From UBA1672 sp033851915 (GTDB lineage Bacteria > Pseudomonadota > Alphaproteobacteria > Micavibrionales > Micavibrionaceae), in NCBI GenBank assembly GCA_033851915.1, contig JAWSVM010000003.1, positions 1 to 64,000 of the forward strand: 64,000 nucleotides of DNA, read 5' to 3'. A program made the translations under genes and the position numbers. Positions 1 through 8,340 of the stretch are shown piece after piece. The notes under the pieces are model-generated. The model was not told where the DNA came from, searched no databases, and saw only the letters and a list, made by a program, of their open reading frames with translations. Numbering within the stretch: position 1 is the stretch's first letter; every line of letters starts with the position of its first letter.

Positions 1-47
1 GTTAGTAAAATTGTTGAGTAATAATTAAAGAACGAAAGTAGAAGAAG

Positions 48-371
48 ATGGAAACGCAAAGCATCAGGATTACACTTAAGGCATTTGATCATCGTATTTT
101 AGATACGGCGAGCAGTGAGATTGTAAACACAGCGAAAAGAACGGGCGCCTCTGTACGTGGTCCTGTGCCTTTGCCGAACAGAATTAAGAAATTTTCTGTT
201 ATTCGTTCACCGCATGTTAACAAGGGATCTCAAGAACAGTTTGAAATGCGCACACATAAGCGTCTTTTGGATGTGATTGAACCTACACCGCAAACAATCG
301 ATGCTTTGATGAAGTTAGATTTGCCAGCGGGTGTTGATGTTGAAATTAAAATTGGGCAGGTTGCTGCGTAG
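48..371 (+). CDS. rpsJ: 30S ribosomal protein S10
   Basis: Component of the 30S head; its family also acts with NusB in antitermination. The 107-residue product has the usual family length and begins METQSIRITLKAFDH, the standard S10 opening, with RSPHVNKGSQEQFEMRTH in the middle as the conserved core. A purine-rich GAAGAAG lies just before the ATG. It is the first gene of the S10 cluster in the window; the tuf/fusA genes that usually precede it would lie to the left. rplC follows after about 70 nt. Confidence 0.97.
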   Translation: METQSIRITLKAFDHRILDTASSEIVNTAKRTGASVRGPVPLPNRIKKFSVIRSPHVNKGSQEQFEMRTHKRLLDVIEPTPQTIDALMKLDLPAGVDVEIKIGQVAA

Positions 372-440
372 TAAGAAAACGCAAAAGTCAGACAAGCTAA
401 GTTGGTCGAGAGTGATCAACCTCTGGAAAGGAAAAGAAAA

Positions 441-1229
441 ATGAGAACTGGATTAATTGCACGAAAAGAAGGGATGACACGTATCTTCGATGAAGATGGT
501 CGCCATATCCCTGTGACTGTTTTGAAAGTTGACGAATGTCAGGTTATTGCAGTGCGCACGGAAGAGCGGGATGGTTATGTTGCTGTTCAACTTGGTGCTG
601 GTAAAGCAAAGGTAAAGCGTACGTCGAAAGCAAATCGTGGTCATTTTGCGAAAGCAAAAGTAGAGCCTAAGAAGAAATTGGCTGAATTCCGTGTTTCTAA
701 CGAAAATATATTAGAAGTCGGTGCTGAGCTTGGTGCGAACCATTATATTGCTGGTCAGTATGTTGATGTTACCGGTACTTCAAAAGGTAAAGGTTTCCAA
801 GGGGCTATGAAGCGCCATAACTTTGGCGGTATGCGGGCAACACATGGTGTGTCTGTATCTCACAGAGCGCATGGTTCAACTGGTCAATGTCAAGATCCTG
901 GTCGTGTTTTCAAAGGTAAGAAAATGGCGGGTCATATGGGCGATGAGTGTGTAACAACGCAAAGTCTTGAGATCGTTGGTGTTGACTTGGAATATAACTT
1001 GATTCTTGTTAAGGGCGCTGTACCAGGTGCAAAGCAAGGTTGGGTTTTGATTAATGATTCTGTTAAGAAAGCTGCACCAGAGGGTATTCCTCTTCCTGCA
1101 GGTTTTAGAGAAATTCCGAAGGCGGAAGAAACCAAAGTAGAAGATGCTCCTAAAGAAGAAGCATCTGCGGCGGAAAATACTGATGCAGTTGCAGCAGTAG
1201 ATGCGCCTGAAGGTGAAGGGAAAGAATAG
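441..1229 (+). CDS. rplC: 50S ribosomal protein L3 with acidic C-terminal tail
   Basis: L3 is an early-assembly protein near the peptidyl transferase centre. The ATG at 441 was chosen because the protein then begins MRTGLIARKEGMTRIF, as in the family, and AAAGGAAAAG precedes it. An in-frame TTG at 402 would add 13 residues with no family counterpart. The core includes the Gln-loop region GSTGQCQDPGRVFKGKKMAG. The last 40 or so residues (about 1105-1226) are a Glu/Ala-rich acidic extension beyond the normal L3 end. It is followed two nucleotides later by rplD. Confidence 0.95.
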   Translation: MRTGLIARKEGMTRIFDEDGRHIPVTVLKVDECQVIAVRTEERDGYVAVQLGAGKAKVKRTSKANRGHFAKAKVEPKKKLAEFRVSNENILEVGAELGANHYIAGQYVDVTGTSKGKGFQGAMKRHNFGGMRATHGVSVSHRAHGSTGQCQDPGRVFKGKKMAGHMGDECVTTQSLEIVGVDLEYNLILVKGAVPGAKQGWVLINDSVKKAAPEGIPLPAGFREIPKAEETKVEDAPKEEASAAENTDAVAAVDAPEGEGKE

Positions 1230-1231
1230 TC

Positions 1232-1855
1232 ATGAAAATGTCTGTAAAAACTTTAGAAAATAAGGCTGCTGGAGAGATTACTCTTGATAAGTCTGTGTTT
1301 GGTGTTGAAATTCGCCAAGATATTTTACACCGCATGGTGAATTATCAGCTCGCAAAGCGTCGTTCAGGAAATCATAAGGCGAAAAAACGCCATGAAATTT
1401 CCGGTACGGGTAAGAAGCCTCATCCACAAAAAGGGACTGGTCGTGCGCGTGCTGGTGACAAGAAACGTAACATTGACCGCGGCGGTGCTGTTGTTCATGG
1501 GCCGGTTGTTCGTTCACACGCCGTTGATCTTCCAAAGAAGATTCGTAAGCTTGCGTTGAAAATTGCTCTGTCGTCAAAAGCGGCTGAAGGTAAGATCATC
1601 ATTCTTGATGATGCGAAAGCAAAAAATCATAAGACGAAGCCGATGGCTGCTGCTCTGGAGAAGTTTGGGTTTAACTCTGCTTTGATCGTAAGTGGTTCTG
1701 AGGTTGATGCAAACTTTGCACGCGGATGTGCAAACTTGCCACGTATTGATGTGTTGCCGTCACAGGGTGCAAATGTTTATGACATTCTACGCCGTGATGT
1801 GTTGGTCTTAACAAAAGATGCAGTCAATGATTTGACTGAGAAGTTGAAAGGTTAA
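1232..1855 (+). CDS. rplD: 50S ribosomal protein L4
   Basis: L4 binds 23S rRNA and lines the exit tunnel; in enterobacteria it also represses the S10 operon. The 207-residue length is normal. The tunnel-loop signature is visible as GTGKKPHPQKGTGRARAG followed by RGGAVVHGP. The start could be the ATG at 1232 or the one at 1238; GAAGGTGAAGGGAAAG upstream serves either. It lies two nucleotides after rplC and four before rplW, so it is translated as part of one operon. Confidence 0.96.
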   Translation: MKMSVKTLENKAAGEITLDKSVFGVEIRQDILHRMVNYQLAKRRSGNHKAKKRHEISGTGKKPHPQKGTGRARAGDKKRNIDRGGAVVHGPVVRSHAVDLPKKIRKLALKIALSSKAAEGKIIILDDAKAKNHKTKPMAAALEKFGFNSALIVSGSEVDANFARGCANLPRIDVLPSQGANVYDILRRDVLVLTKDAVNDLTEKLKG

Positions 1856-1859
1856 AACA

Positions 1860-2174
1860 ATGGCAAAAGCTAAGAAAATAGAAGCCGCAGAATGGATGTA
1901 TGAAATTATCCGTTCACCGCACGTAACAGAAAAAGCAACATTGGGTAGCCAGTATTCTCAAGTTACTTTTAAAGTTCCGAATACTGCAACAAAGCCAAAT
2001 ATCAAGAAGGCTGTTGAAGTGTTGTTCGGCGTGAAGGTTAAGCGCGTTAATACGTTGATCCAAAAAGGTAAGACAAAACGTTTTAAAGGCATCGCCGGTA
2101 AACGTTCAGACTTTAAAAAGGCTGTTGTGACGCTGGAAGAAGGCCAAACAATTGATGCTGGAGCTGGCGTTTAG
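1860..2174 (+). CDS. rplW: 50S ribosomal protein L23
   Basis: L23 sits at the polypeptide exit and is the docking site for trigger factor and SRP. The 104-residue product carries the family core IRSPHVTEKAT near the N-terminus and FGVKVKRVNTLIQKGKTKRF in the middle, and has normal length. It starts four nucleotides after the rplD stop codon, and rplB follows after 64 nt. Confidence 0.96.
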   Translation: MAKAKKIEAAEWMYEIIRSPHVTEKATLGSQYSQVTFKVPNTATKPNIKKAVEVLFGVKVKRVNTLIQKGKTKRFKGIAGKRSDFKKAVVTLEEGQTIDAGAGV

Positions 2175-2238
2175 AGTTTAAAAGAATGCAATTATGGTGA
2201 TCCGCCGAGAATGGATGTTAAAATAAGGAAGTAAGAAG

Positions 2239-3069
2239 ATGGCATTGAAAAAATTTAACCCGATAACACCTGGTATGCGCCAGTTGGTTCAGATCGATAG
2301 ATCTGGATTGTGGAAAGGTGCGCCTGAGAAGGCTTTGACTGAAGGTTTGAGCAAAACCGGTGGTCGTAACAATACCGGACGTATTACATCACGTCACATT
2401 GGTGGTGGTCATAAGCGTAAATATCGTATCATTGACTGGAAACGTAAAAAATGGGACGTGGAAGCAACGGTTGAGCGTATTGAATATGATCCGAACCGTA
2501 CATCTTTTATTGCTTTGGTCGTATATACGGATGGTGAGCGTGCTTATATTCTTGCGCCTCAGCGTTTGAATATTGGTGATAAAGTTATTGCAGGCAACAA
2601 GGTTGATATTAAGCCCGGTAATGCAATGCCTCTAAAAAATATGCCGGTTGGTACAATCATCCATAATATTGAGATGAAGCCAGGTAAAGGTGCGCAAATG
2701 ATTCGCTCTGCGGGTACATATGCACAGCTTGTTGGTCGTGACCAAGGTTATGCGCAGATTAAATTAGCATCTGGTGAGCTTCGTGTTGTTTTGTCTGAAT
2801 GTATGGCATCTGTCGGTGCGGTTTCAAATCCGGATCACGGTAACACCAATATGGGTAAAGCGGGACGTAACCGTTGGAAGGGTCGTCGTCCACATGTTCG
2901 TGGTGTTGTTATGAACCCTGTTGATCACCCACATGGTGGTGGTGAAGGTAAAAGTTCTGGTGGTCGTAATCCTGTTACACCTTGGGGTGTTCCGACAAAG
3001 GGTTATAAGACACGTAAAAAAGGTAAGGCGAGCGATAAGTATATTATCCGTCGTCGTAACAAGAAATAA
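2239..3069 (+). CDS. rplB: 50S ribosomal protein L2
   Basis: L2 is required for subunit association and peptidyl transferase activity. The 276-residue product has the standard start MALKKFNPITPGMRQ and the conserved C-terminal segment MNPVDHPHGGGEGKSSGGR, which contains the His essential for activity in the family. AAGGAAGTAAGAAG precedes the ATG. It has normal length and normal operon position before rpsS. Confidence 0.98.
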   Translation: MALKKFNPITPGMRQLVQIDRSGLWKGAPEKALTEGLSKTGGRNNTGRITSRHIGGGHKRKYRIIDWKRKKWDVEATVERIEYDPNRTSFIALVVYTDGERAYILAPQRLNIGDKVIAGNKVDIKPGNAMPLKNMPVGTIIHNIEMKPGKGAQMIRSAGTYAQLVGRDQGYAQIKLASGELRVVLSECMASVGAVSNPDHGNTNMGKAGRNRWKGRRPHVRGVVMNPVDHPHGGGEGKSSGGRNPVTPWGVPTKGYKTRKKGKASDKYIIRRRNKK

Positions 3070-3088
3070 GATTTAAGGAGCATTAAAG

Positions 3089-3364
3089 ATGTCACGTAGT
3101 GTATGGAAAGGTCCATTTGTAGAAAAAAGCATTCTCAAAAAAGTTGAGGAAGCACGCGCAAGTGGAAAGAATACAGTTATTAAAACTTGGTCACGTAGAT
3201 CAACAATTTTGCCAAACATGATTGGTTTGACATTTGGTGTGCATAATGGGAAGAAGTTTATTCCTGTACTTGTAACGGATCAGATGATCGGGCATAAGCT
3301 GGGTGAGTTTTCTCCTACGCGTACATATTATGGTCATGGCGCAGATAGAAAAACCAAGAAGTAA
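3089..3364 (+). CDS. rpsS: 30S ribosomal protein S19
   Basis: S19 is a 30S head protein that contacts S13 near the A site. The 91-residue product opens MSRSVWKGPFVEKSILKK and contains WSRRSTILPNMIG and GHKLGEFSPTRTY, all hallmarks of the family. It is preceded by TTAAGGAG, a good ribosome binding site. Its position between rplB and rplV is the universal one. Confidence 0.98.
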   Translation: MSRSVWKGPFVEKSILKKVEEARASGKNTVIKTWSRRSTILPNMIGLTFGVHNGKKFIPVLVTDQMIGHKLGEFSPTRTYYGHGADRKTKK

Positions 3365-3394
3365 TCCTAGGGATATTAGGTAAGGAAAAAGAAA

Positions 3395-3772
3395 ATGGGT
3401 AAGTCAAAAACACCTGAAACAAAAAAAGTGAATGAAGCGCAGGCATCTGTAAAGCATGTCCGTACATCACCGCAGAAGTTAAACCTTCTTGCACGTACTA
3501 TTCGTGGTAAAAGCGCATCACGTGCGTTGATTGATCTTGAATTTTCAAAAAGACGTGTTGCACAAGATGTTCGTAAGTTGTTACAATCCGCTGTTGCAAA
3601 TGCAGAGAATAATCATGGTCTTGATGTTGACCGTCTGATTGTTGCAGAAGCATATGTCGGCAAAAGTATTGTTATGAAGCGTTTCCGTGCACGTGCACGT
3701 GGGCGTGGTGCAAAAATTGAAAAGAAAATAAGCAAGATGACTATTATTGTTAGAGAAGTAGAGGAAGTCTAA
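3395..3772 (+). CDS. rplV: 50S ribosomal protein L22
   Basis: L22 lines the exit tunnel through a long beta hairpin. The 125-residue protein carries HVRTSPQKLNLLARTIRGK near the start and the hairpin sequence MKRFRARARGRGAKIEKK near the end. The first 18 residues (MGKSKTPETKKVNEAQAS) are a mild N-terminal extension. TAAGGAAAAAG precedes the ATG, and rpsC begins two nucleotides after the stop. Confidence 0.96.
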   Translation: MGKSKTPETKKVNEAQASVKHVRTSPQKLNLLARTIRGKSASRALIDLEFSKRRVAQDVRKLLQSAVANAENNHGLDVDRLIVAEAYVGKSIVMKRFRARARGRGAKIEKKISKMTIIVREVEEV

Positions 3773-3774
3773 TT

Positions 3775-4467
3775 ATGGGACAGAAGATTAATCCGATTGG
3801 TTTAAGAGTAGGGATTAACCGTACATGGGATTCGCGTTGGTATGCGGGTCGTGATTATGCGGATAAGCTAATCGATGATTTGAAACTTCGTGAATATATC
3901 CACGAGCATTTGAAAGCTGCCGGTATCAGTAAAGTTATTATTGAGCGTGCTGCAAAGACAACAAAAGTGACAATCTATACTGCGCGTCCCGGTGTGATCA
4001 TCGGTAAAAAAGGTGCGGATATAGAAACTTTACGTCAAAACCTTTCTCGTCGCGCTGGTGGTGAAGTTGGTTTGAACATTGTTGAAGTTCGTAAGCCTGA
4101 AGTTGATGCTCAGTTGGTTGCAGAAAATGTTGCGCAACAGTTAGAGCGTCGTGTGTCTTTCCGTCGTGCAATGAAACGTGCGGTTCAAAATGCAATGCGT
4201 TTCGGTTCACAAGGTATTCGTATTAATGTATCCGGTCGTCTAGGCGGCGCAGATATCGCGCGTACAGAATGGTATCGTGAAGGTCGTGTGCCTTTGCATA
4301 CTCTACGTGCAGACGTTGATTACGGTACTGCAGAAGCGTTAACAACATACGGTATTATCGGTGTTAAGATATGGCTTTATAAGGGCGATATCATGGAAAA
4401 TGATCCCATGGCACATGATAAACGTCTGGCAGAAGCACGTGGTGGTGCTCCGAAAAATAAATATTAA
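3775..4467 (+). CDS. rpsC: 30S ribosomal protein S3
   Basis: S3 forms part of the mRNA entry channel. The 230-residue product begins MGQKINPIGLRVGINRTW, contains the KH-domain GxxG loop in RPGVIIGKKGADIE, and ends in the usual basic C-terminal tail. The ATG follows AGAGGAAGTC. The gene is adjacent to rplV. The following gap to rplP (198 nt) is much longer than usual in this operon and contains a hairpin, annotated separately. Confidence 0.97.
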   Translation: MGQKINPIGLRVGINRTWDSRWYAGRDYADKLIDDLKLREYIHEHLKAAGISKVIIERAAKTTKVTIYTARPGVIIGKKGADIETLRQNLSRRAGGEVGLNIVEVRKPEVDAQLVAENVAQQLERRVSFRRAMKRAVQNAMRFGSQGIRINVSGRLGGADIARTEWYREGRVPLHTLRADVDYGTAEALTTYGIIGVKIWLYKGDIMENDPMAHDKRLAEARGGAPKNKY

Positions 4468-4610
4468 AAAGAAAAATTACGAAAGTACTGGATCTTTAAT
4501 TAAAAGTGCGTTATGTTCGCGCGAAATTACCGACAAGCTTGAAACACAGCGCCATATAGGAACTATTACCCGCAGGGTGAAAAGTCTATGTGAATGATAA
4601 TTTTTTTATG

Positions 4611-4639
4611 TCCGTTTCCCTGGGATTAGAGGGAGCGGA
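4611..4639 (+). promoter_or_regulatory. Hairpin in the long rpsC-rplP spacer
   Basis: A two-part stem is visible: TCCG pairs with CGGA on the outside and TCCCT with AGGGA inside, separated by a TT/G internal loop, with an 8-nt loop. It sits 26 nt upstream of the rplP ATG, after a run of seven T (4601-4607). The spacer 4468-4665 shows no convincing ORF. It could be a translational or processing element; this is inference. Confidence 0.4.
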
Positions 4640-4665
4640 AGAATTGAAAGCGAGAGACTGAAGAG

Positions 4666-5094
4666 ATGTTAAGTCCAAAGAAGTTTAAACACCGCAAGCA
4701 GTTTAAAGGCCGTATTCATGGTAATGCCAAGGGTGGGTCGAGTTTGGCTTTTGGAGCATATGGTTTGAAGGCATTACAGCCTAACCGTATTACTTCACGC
4801 CAGATTGAAGCGGCACGTCGTGCATTGACACGTCACATGAAACGCCAAGGTAAAGTATGGATACGTATCTTCCCTGATGTTCCTGTGACAGCAAAGCCAC
4901 TTGAAGTCCGTCAAGGTAAGGGTAAAGGTTCTCCTGAATATTGGGCAGCGCGCGTTAAGCCTGGTCGTATTATGTTTGAAATTGACGGTGTGTCTGAAGA
5001 AGTTGCCCGTGAAGCATTTGACTTGGCAGCGATGAAGCTTCCGATTAAAACTAAATTTGTTAAGCGCGTCGGCGCGATAGAGGAGGCTGCGTAA
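4666..5094 (+). CDS. rplP: 50S ribosomal protein L16
   Basis: L16 organises the A-site tRNA environment on the 50S subunit. The protein begins MLSPKKFKHRKQFKGRIHG and contains WIRIFPDVPVTAKPLEVRQG and GKGSPEYWAARVKPGR, the family core. It is 142 residues, slightly longer than the usual 136-138 because of its C-terminal end. The stop overlaps the rpmC start codon by one base (TAATG), indicating translational coupling. Confidence 0.97.
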   Translation: MLSPKKFKHRKQFKGRIHGNAKGGSSLAFGAYGLKALQPNRITSRQIEAARRALTRHMKRQGKVWIRIFPDVPVTAKPLEVRQGKGKGSPEYWAARVKPGRIMFEIDGVSEEVAREAFDLAAMKLPIKTKFVKRVGAIEEAA

Positions 5095-5318
5095 TGAATA
5101 CAGAAGATCTAAGAGCTAAATCTACTGATGAACTAGTGAAAGTGATTCTTGATTTGCGTAAAGAGCAATTCAATACACGCTTCCAACAGTCTCAGGGTAC
5201 TTTTGAAAATACTGCGCAAGTGCGTGTGAATCGCCGTAGTATTGCGAGAGCAAAAACAATATTGAATGAAAAACGTCGTGAAGAAGCGAAAGCAACTTCA
5301 GGCAAGAAAGCCGCTTAA
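5094..5318 (+). CDS. rpmC: 50S ribosomal protein L29
   Basis: L29 is a small helical hairpin protein next to L23 at the tunnel exit. The 74-residue product opens MNTEDLRAKSTDELVK and has the family motif LRKEQFNTRFQQSQGTFEN. The last residues (EEAKATSGKKAA) make a short lysine/alanine tail. Its ATG overlaps the rplP stop. Confidence 0.95.
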   Translation: MNTEDLRAKSTDELVKVILDLRKEQFNTRFQQSQGTFENTAQVRVNRRSIARAKTILNEKRREEAKATSGKKAA

Positions 5319-5333
5319 GAGGAGTAGAGCAAT

Positions 5334-5705
5334 ATGCCACGTCGCGTATTAGAAGGAAATGTAGTAAGTGATAAGCAAGACAAGACTATAACAGTCGCTG
5401 TTGAGCGTCGTTATATGCACCCTGTTTATAAAAAATATATCAATAGCTCAGACACATATGCTGCGCATGATGAGAACAACCAGTATAAAGAAGGGGATCG
5501 CGTTTCGATTATCGAATGCCGTCCTATTTCAAAGCGTAAGCGTTGGACTGTTGTAACAGGTGATGAAGCGAAAGCACCAACACCTGCTGCTAAAAAGTCA
5601 GCTGCTCCAAAAGCTGCTCCGGCTAAAAAAGCAGATGAGAAAAAAACTGCTGCTAAGAAGCCTGCAGCTAAAAAGAAAACAACAGCTAAAAAGAAGGATG
5701 CGTAA
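5334..5705 (+). CDS. rpsQ: 30S ribosomal protein S17 with Lys/Ala-rich C-terminal tail
   Basis: S17 is a primary 16S rRNA binder with an OB fold. Residues 1-78 match the normal protein (MPRRVLEGNVVSDKQDKT, IIECRPISKRKRW). After residue about 80 there is an extra tail of roughly 45 residues built from alanine, lysine and proline (pattern PAAKK, AAKKPAAKKK), which resembles histone H1-type tails. The family is usually 80-90 residues, so 123 is distinctly long. RBS is AAGAGGAG. Confidence 0.95.
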   Translation: MPRRVLEGNVVSDKQDKTITVAVERRYMHPVYKKYINSSDTYAAHDENNQYKEGDRVSIIECRPISKRKRWTVVTGDEAKAPTPAAKKSAAPKAAPAKKADEKKTAAKKPAAKKKTTAKKKDA

Positions 5706-5708
5706 GTT

Positions 5709-6077
5709 ATGATACAAATGCAATCCCGTATGACAGTTGCTGATAACAGTGGCGCCCGTGAAGTTCAGTGCATTAAAGTGCTTGGTGGATCTCACAGACG
5801 TACTGCGAATGTTGGTGATGTCGTCGTTGTCTCCGTGAAGGAAGCTATTCCGCGCGGTAAAGTTAAAAAGGGTGACGTTCGTCGCGCTGTTATTGTGCGC
5901 ACGAAGTTTGGTATACAACGTAAGTATGGCGAGAAAATTCGTTTTGACAGCAATGCTTGTGTATTGATCAGCCCGAATGGCGAGCCTATTGGTACACGTA
6001 TTTTTGGACCGGTAACACGTGAGTTACGTGCTGGTGGTTACATGAAAATTATTTCATTGGCATCGGAGGTGCTCTAG
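5709..6077 (+). CDS. rplN: 50S ribosomal protein L14
   Basis: L14 forms intersubunit bridges with 16S rRNA. The 122-residue product has the family start MIQMQSRMTVADNSGARE and the signature segment DVVVVSVKEAIPRGKVKKGD. Length and operon position (after rpsQ, before rplX) are normal. It begins three nucleotides after the rpsQ stop. Confidence 0.98.
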   Translation: MIQMQSRMTVADNSGAREVQCIKVLGGSHRRTANVGDVVVVSVKEAIPRGKVKKGDVRRAVIVRTKFGIQRKYGEKIRFDSNACVLISPNGEPIGTRIFGPVTRELRAGGYMKIISLASEVL

Positions 6078-6079
6078 TT

Positions 6080-6412
6080 ATGGCACAGGCTAAAAAGAAT
6101 AAATTGAAGATTAAAAAAGGTGATCAGGTCGTTGTTTTGGCAGGACGTGATAAAGGCGCAAAAGGCGAAGTTCTCAAGGTTTTACCTGACGTGCGTCGTG
6201 TTCTTGTTCAAGGTATTAATCTTGTAACAAAACATCAGAAGCCAACACAAGTATCACCAGGTGGTATCCAGAAGAAGGAATTGCCTATTCATGTATCTAA
6301 TGTTGCAGTTGCAGACCCTAAATCAGGCGAAGCAACACGTGTTGGATATAAAGTTTTAAAAGATGGTAAAAAAGTTCGCGTGGCTAAGAAGTCCGGCGAA
6401 ACCATCGCGTAA
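6080..6412 (+). CDS. rplX: 50S ribosomal protein L24
   Basis: L24 is one of the two assembly initiators of the 50S subunit. The 110-residue product contains the KOW motif in KIKKGDQVVVLAGRDKGAKG and the downstream GINLVTKHQKPTQ and GGIQKKELPIHVSNV. The stop of rplN is two nucleotides upstream, and GGAGGTGC inside the end of rplN acts as its ribosome binding site. Confidence 0.97.
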   Translation: MAQAKKNKLKIKKGDQVVVLAGRDKGAKGEVLKVLPDVRRVLVQGINLVTKHQKPTQVSPGGIQKKELPIHVSNVAVADPKSGEATRVGYKVLKDGKKVRVAKKSGETIA

Positions 6413-6437
6413 GTTTAGATAATAGAAGGTCGAGAAA

Positions 6438-6983
6438 ATGGCACCGCGTTATAAAGAGCTATATTTAAAAGAGATTATTCCTGCATTGGATAAGAAGTTC
6501 GGATATAAAAATCCGCACATGCGTCCGCGTTTGGATAAAATTGTGTTGAACATGGGTGTTGGTGAAGCAACACAAGATCGTAAGCACATGGAAAATGCAG
6601 TGAATGCGATGACTTTGATAGCTGGGCAAAAGCCGGTTGTTTGTAAGGCTCGCCAATCAAATGCATCATTCAAAATTCGCGAAGAGCAAGCTATCGGTAC
6701 GAAAGTAACGTTGCGCGGTGATCGCATGTATGAATTTTTGGACAGATTGATTACGATCGCTATGCCACGTATTCGCGACTTTCGCGGTATTAACCCGAAG
6801 AGTTTTGATGGGCGTGGGAATTATGCGATGGGAATAACCGAGCATATTATCTTCCCGGAGATTAATTATGATCGTGTTGATACAATCCGCGGTATGGATA
6901 TCGTGATTTGTACAACGGCATCAAATGATGAAGAAGCAAAAGAGCTTTTGACACAGTTCAAAATGCCTTTTAAGAAAAATTAG
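6438..6983 (+). CDS. rplE: 50S ribosomal protein L5
   Basis: L5 binds 5S rRNA and contacts the P-site tRNA. The 181-residue protein has the usual length and contains KIVLNMGVGEAT, GQKPVVCKARQSNASFKIRE and DFRGINPKSFDGRGNYAMGI. It is preceded by AGAAGGTCGAG. Its position between rplX and rpsN is universal. Confidence 0.98.
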   Translation: MAPRYKELYLKEIIPALDKKFGYKNPHMRPRLDKIVLNMGVGEATQDRKHMENAVNAMTLIAGQKPVVCKARQSNASFKIREEQAIGTKVTLRGDRMYEFLDRLITIAMPRIRDFRGINPKSFDGRGNYAMGITEHIIFPEINYDRVDTIRGMDIVICTTASNDEEAKELLTQFKMPFKKN

Positions 6984-7014
6984 TACGGATAACTTATAGG
7001 AAAGAAGCAATATA

Positions 7015-7320
7015 ATGGCAAAAGTCTGTATGATAGAAAGAAATAATAAGCGTAAAAAGCTGGTTAAAAGCTTGGCTGGAAAACGCGCCGAGTTGAAGGC
7101 AATTATCAAGAATCGTGAGATTCCTGCTGATGAGCGTTTCCAAGCAGTTTTGAAACTTGCTGAAATGCCGCGTAATTCTTCTAAGACACGTATTAGAAAT
7201 CGTTGTGCGCTAACCGGACGTCCGCGTTCGTACTATCGTAAATTTAATCTCTCGCGCATTGCGCTAAGAGACCTTGCATCTCGTGGTGAGTTGCCTGGTG
7301 TAACAAAATCAAGCTGGTAG
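7015..7320 (+). CDS. rpsN: 30S ribosomal protein S14 (zinc-independent form)
   Basis: S14 belongs to the 30S head. The 101-residue length and the sequence RNRCALTGRPRSYYRKFNLS identify the long, zinc-free type: the CxxC pairs of the short zinc form are absent. The ATG follows GGAAAGAAGC. The stop lies 15 nt before rpsH. Confidence 0.97.
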   Translation: MAKVCMIERNNKRKKLVKSLAGKRAELKAIIKNREIPADERFQAVLKLAEMPRNSSKTRIRNRCALTGRPRSYYRKFNLSRIALRDLASRGELPGVTKSSW

Positions 7321-7335
7321 AAGGAGGATTTTATT

Positions 7336-7734
7336 ATGACAATGAGTGATCCCCTCGGTGATATGCTAACGCGCGTTCGTAACGGGCAGCAAGCCGGAAA
7401 AGAAATCGTTGAATGTCCATTTTCAGGTTTACGTGAAAATGTGTGTGCTGTTTTAAAGGATGAAGGTTTCATCCGCGGTTACACGGTTCAAGAGCGTGAA
7501 GGTAACAAAAAATATCTTTTGATTCAGCTTAAATATGCTGAGGGTGAAGGTGTGATACGCAAAATTAATCGTGTGTCAAAGCCTGGTTGTCGTGTTTATA
7601 CAACAGTGAAATCTATGCCACGCTTTTATAATGGTCTCGGTATTCTGGTTGTATCAACGCCACAAGGTGTTATGGCAGACAGCAAAGCGCGTGCAGCGAA
7701 TGTTGGTGGTGAAATTTTATGTCAAGTCTTCTAG
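7336..7734 (+). CDS. rpsH: 30S ribosomal protein S8
   Basis: S8 is a primary 16S binder and, in enterobacteria, the spc-operon repressor. The 132-residue protein begins MTMSDPLGDMLTRVRNGQ and ends with the C-terminal motif STPQGVMADSKARAANVGGE. A perfect AAGGAGGAT ribosome binding site (7321-7329) supports the ATG at 7336. Confidence 0.98.
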   Translation: MTMSDPLGDMLTRVRNGQQAGKEIVECPFSGLRENVCAVLKDEGFIRGYTVQEREGNKKYLLIQLKYAEGEGVIRKINRVSKPGCRVYTTVKSMPRFYNGLGILVVSTPQGVMADSKARAANVGGEILCQVF

Positions 7735-7767
7735 GCTGACAATAGTATTAATTAAGGAATGTGAATA

Positions 7768-8328
7768 ATGTCACGTATTGGTAAAAAACCTGTAGCAGTT
7801 CCAGATGGTGTAGAAGTACAGATCAATGGGCAGCAGTTAATAGCAAAAGGTAAATTGGGTTCACTTGAACTTTCTTTGCATGGTGAAGTGTCTGCGGTTG
7901 TCGAAGATGTTGCGAATGATGATGGTAAATCATCTAAACTCGTAAGACTATCTCCGAAGTCGAATTCTAAATTTGCGGCGCAAATTTGGCCAACGATGCG
8001 CACATTGGTTGATAATATATGTATAGGCGTTAGTCAGGGGTATGTTAAGAACCTTGAAATTCACGGGGTTGGTTATCGCGCAAACTTGCAAGGCTCTGAT
8101 CTTGTGTTGGCACTAGGCTTTTCTCATGAAGTTCGCTATGCGGTTCCAAGTGATGTAAAGATTGAAATTGAAAAACAAACACGCTTGAAAATTAGCGGTA
8201 TTGACAAACAACGTGTTGGTCAGATTGCTGCTGAAATTCGTGCATATAAAAAACCAGAGCCTTATAAAGGTAAAGGTATTCGTTATGCAGATGAGTATAT
8301 CATCCGCAAAGAAGGTAAGAAGAAGTAA
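7768..8328 (+). CDS. rplF: 50S ribosomal protein L6
   Basis: L6 lies at the base of the L7/L12 stalk. The protein starts MSRIGKKPVAVPDGVEV and has the C-terminal KKPEPYKGKGIRYADEYI typical of the family. It is 186 residues instead of about 177, through a small insertion around residues 47-53 (EDVANDDGKSS) in the first domain. RBS TAAGGAATG. Confidence 0.97.
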   Translation: MSRIGKKPVAVPDGVEVQINGQQLIAKGKLGSLELSLHGEVSAVVEDVANDDGKSSKLVRLSPKSNSKFAAQIWPTMRTLVDNICIGVSQGYVKNLEIHGVGYRANLQGSDLVLALGFSHEVRYAVPSDVKIEIEKQTRLKISGIDKQRVGQIAAEIRAYKKPEPYKGKGIRYADEYIIRKEGKKK

Positions 8329-8340
8329 GGAATTAGGACA

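Noticed and set aside
402..440. Upstream start for L3
   Set aside because: The extra 13 residues have no family counterpart and would include the ribosome binding site of the ATG at 441.
4361..4597. ORF in the rpsC-rplP gap
   Set aside because: Half of it overlaps rpsC in another frame and the rest has no recognisable protein features.
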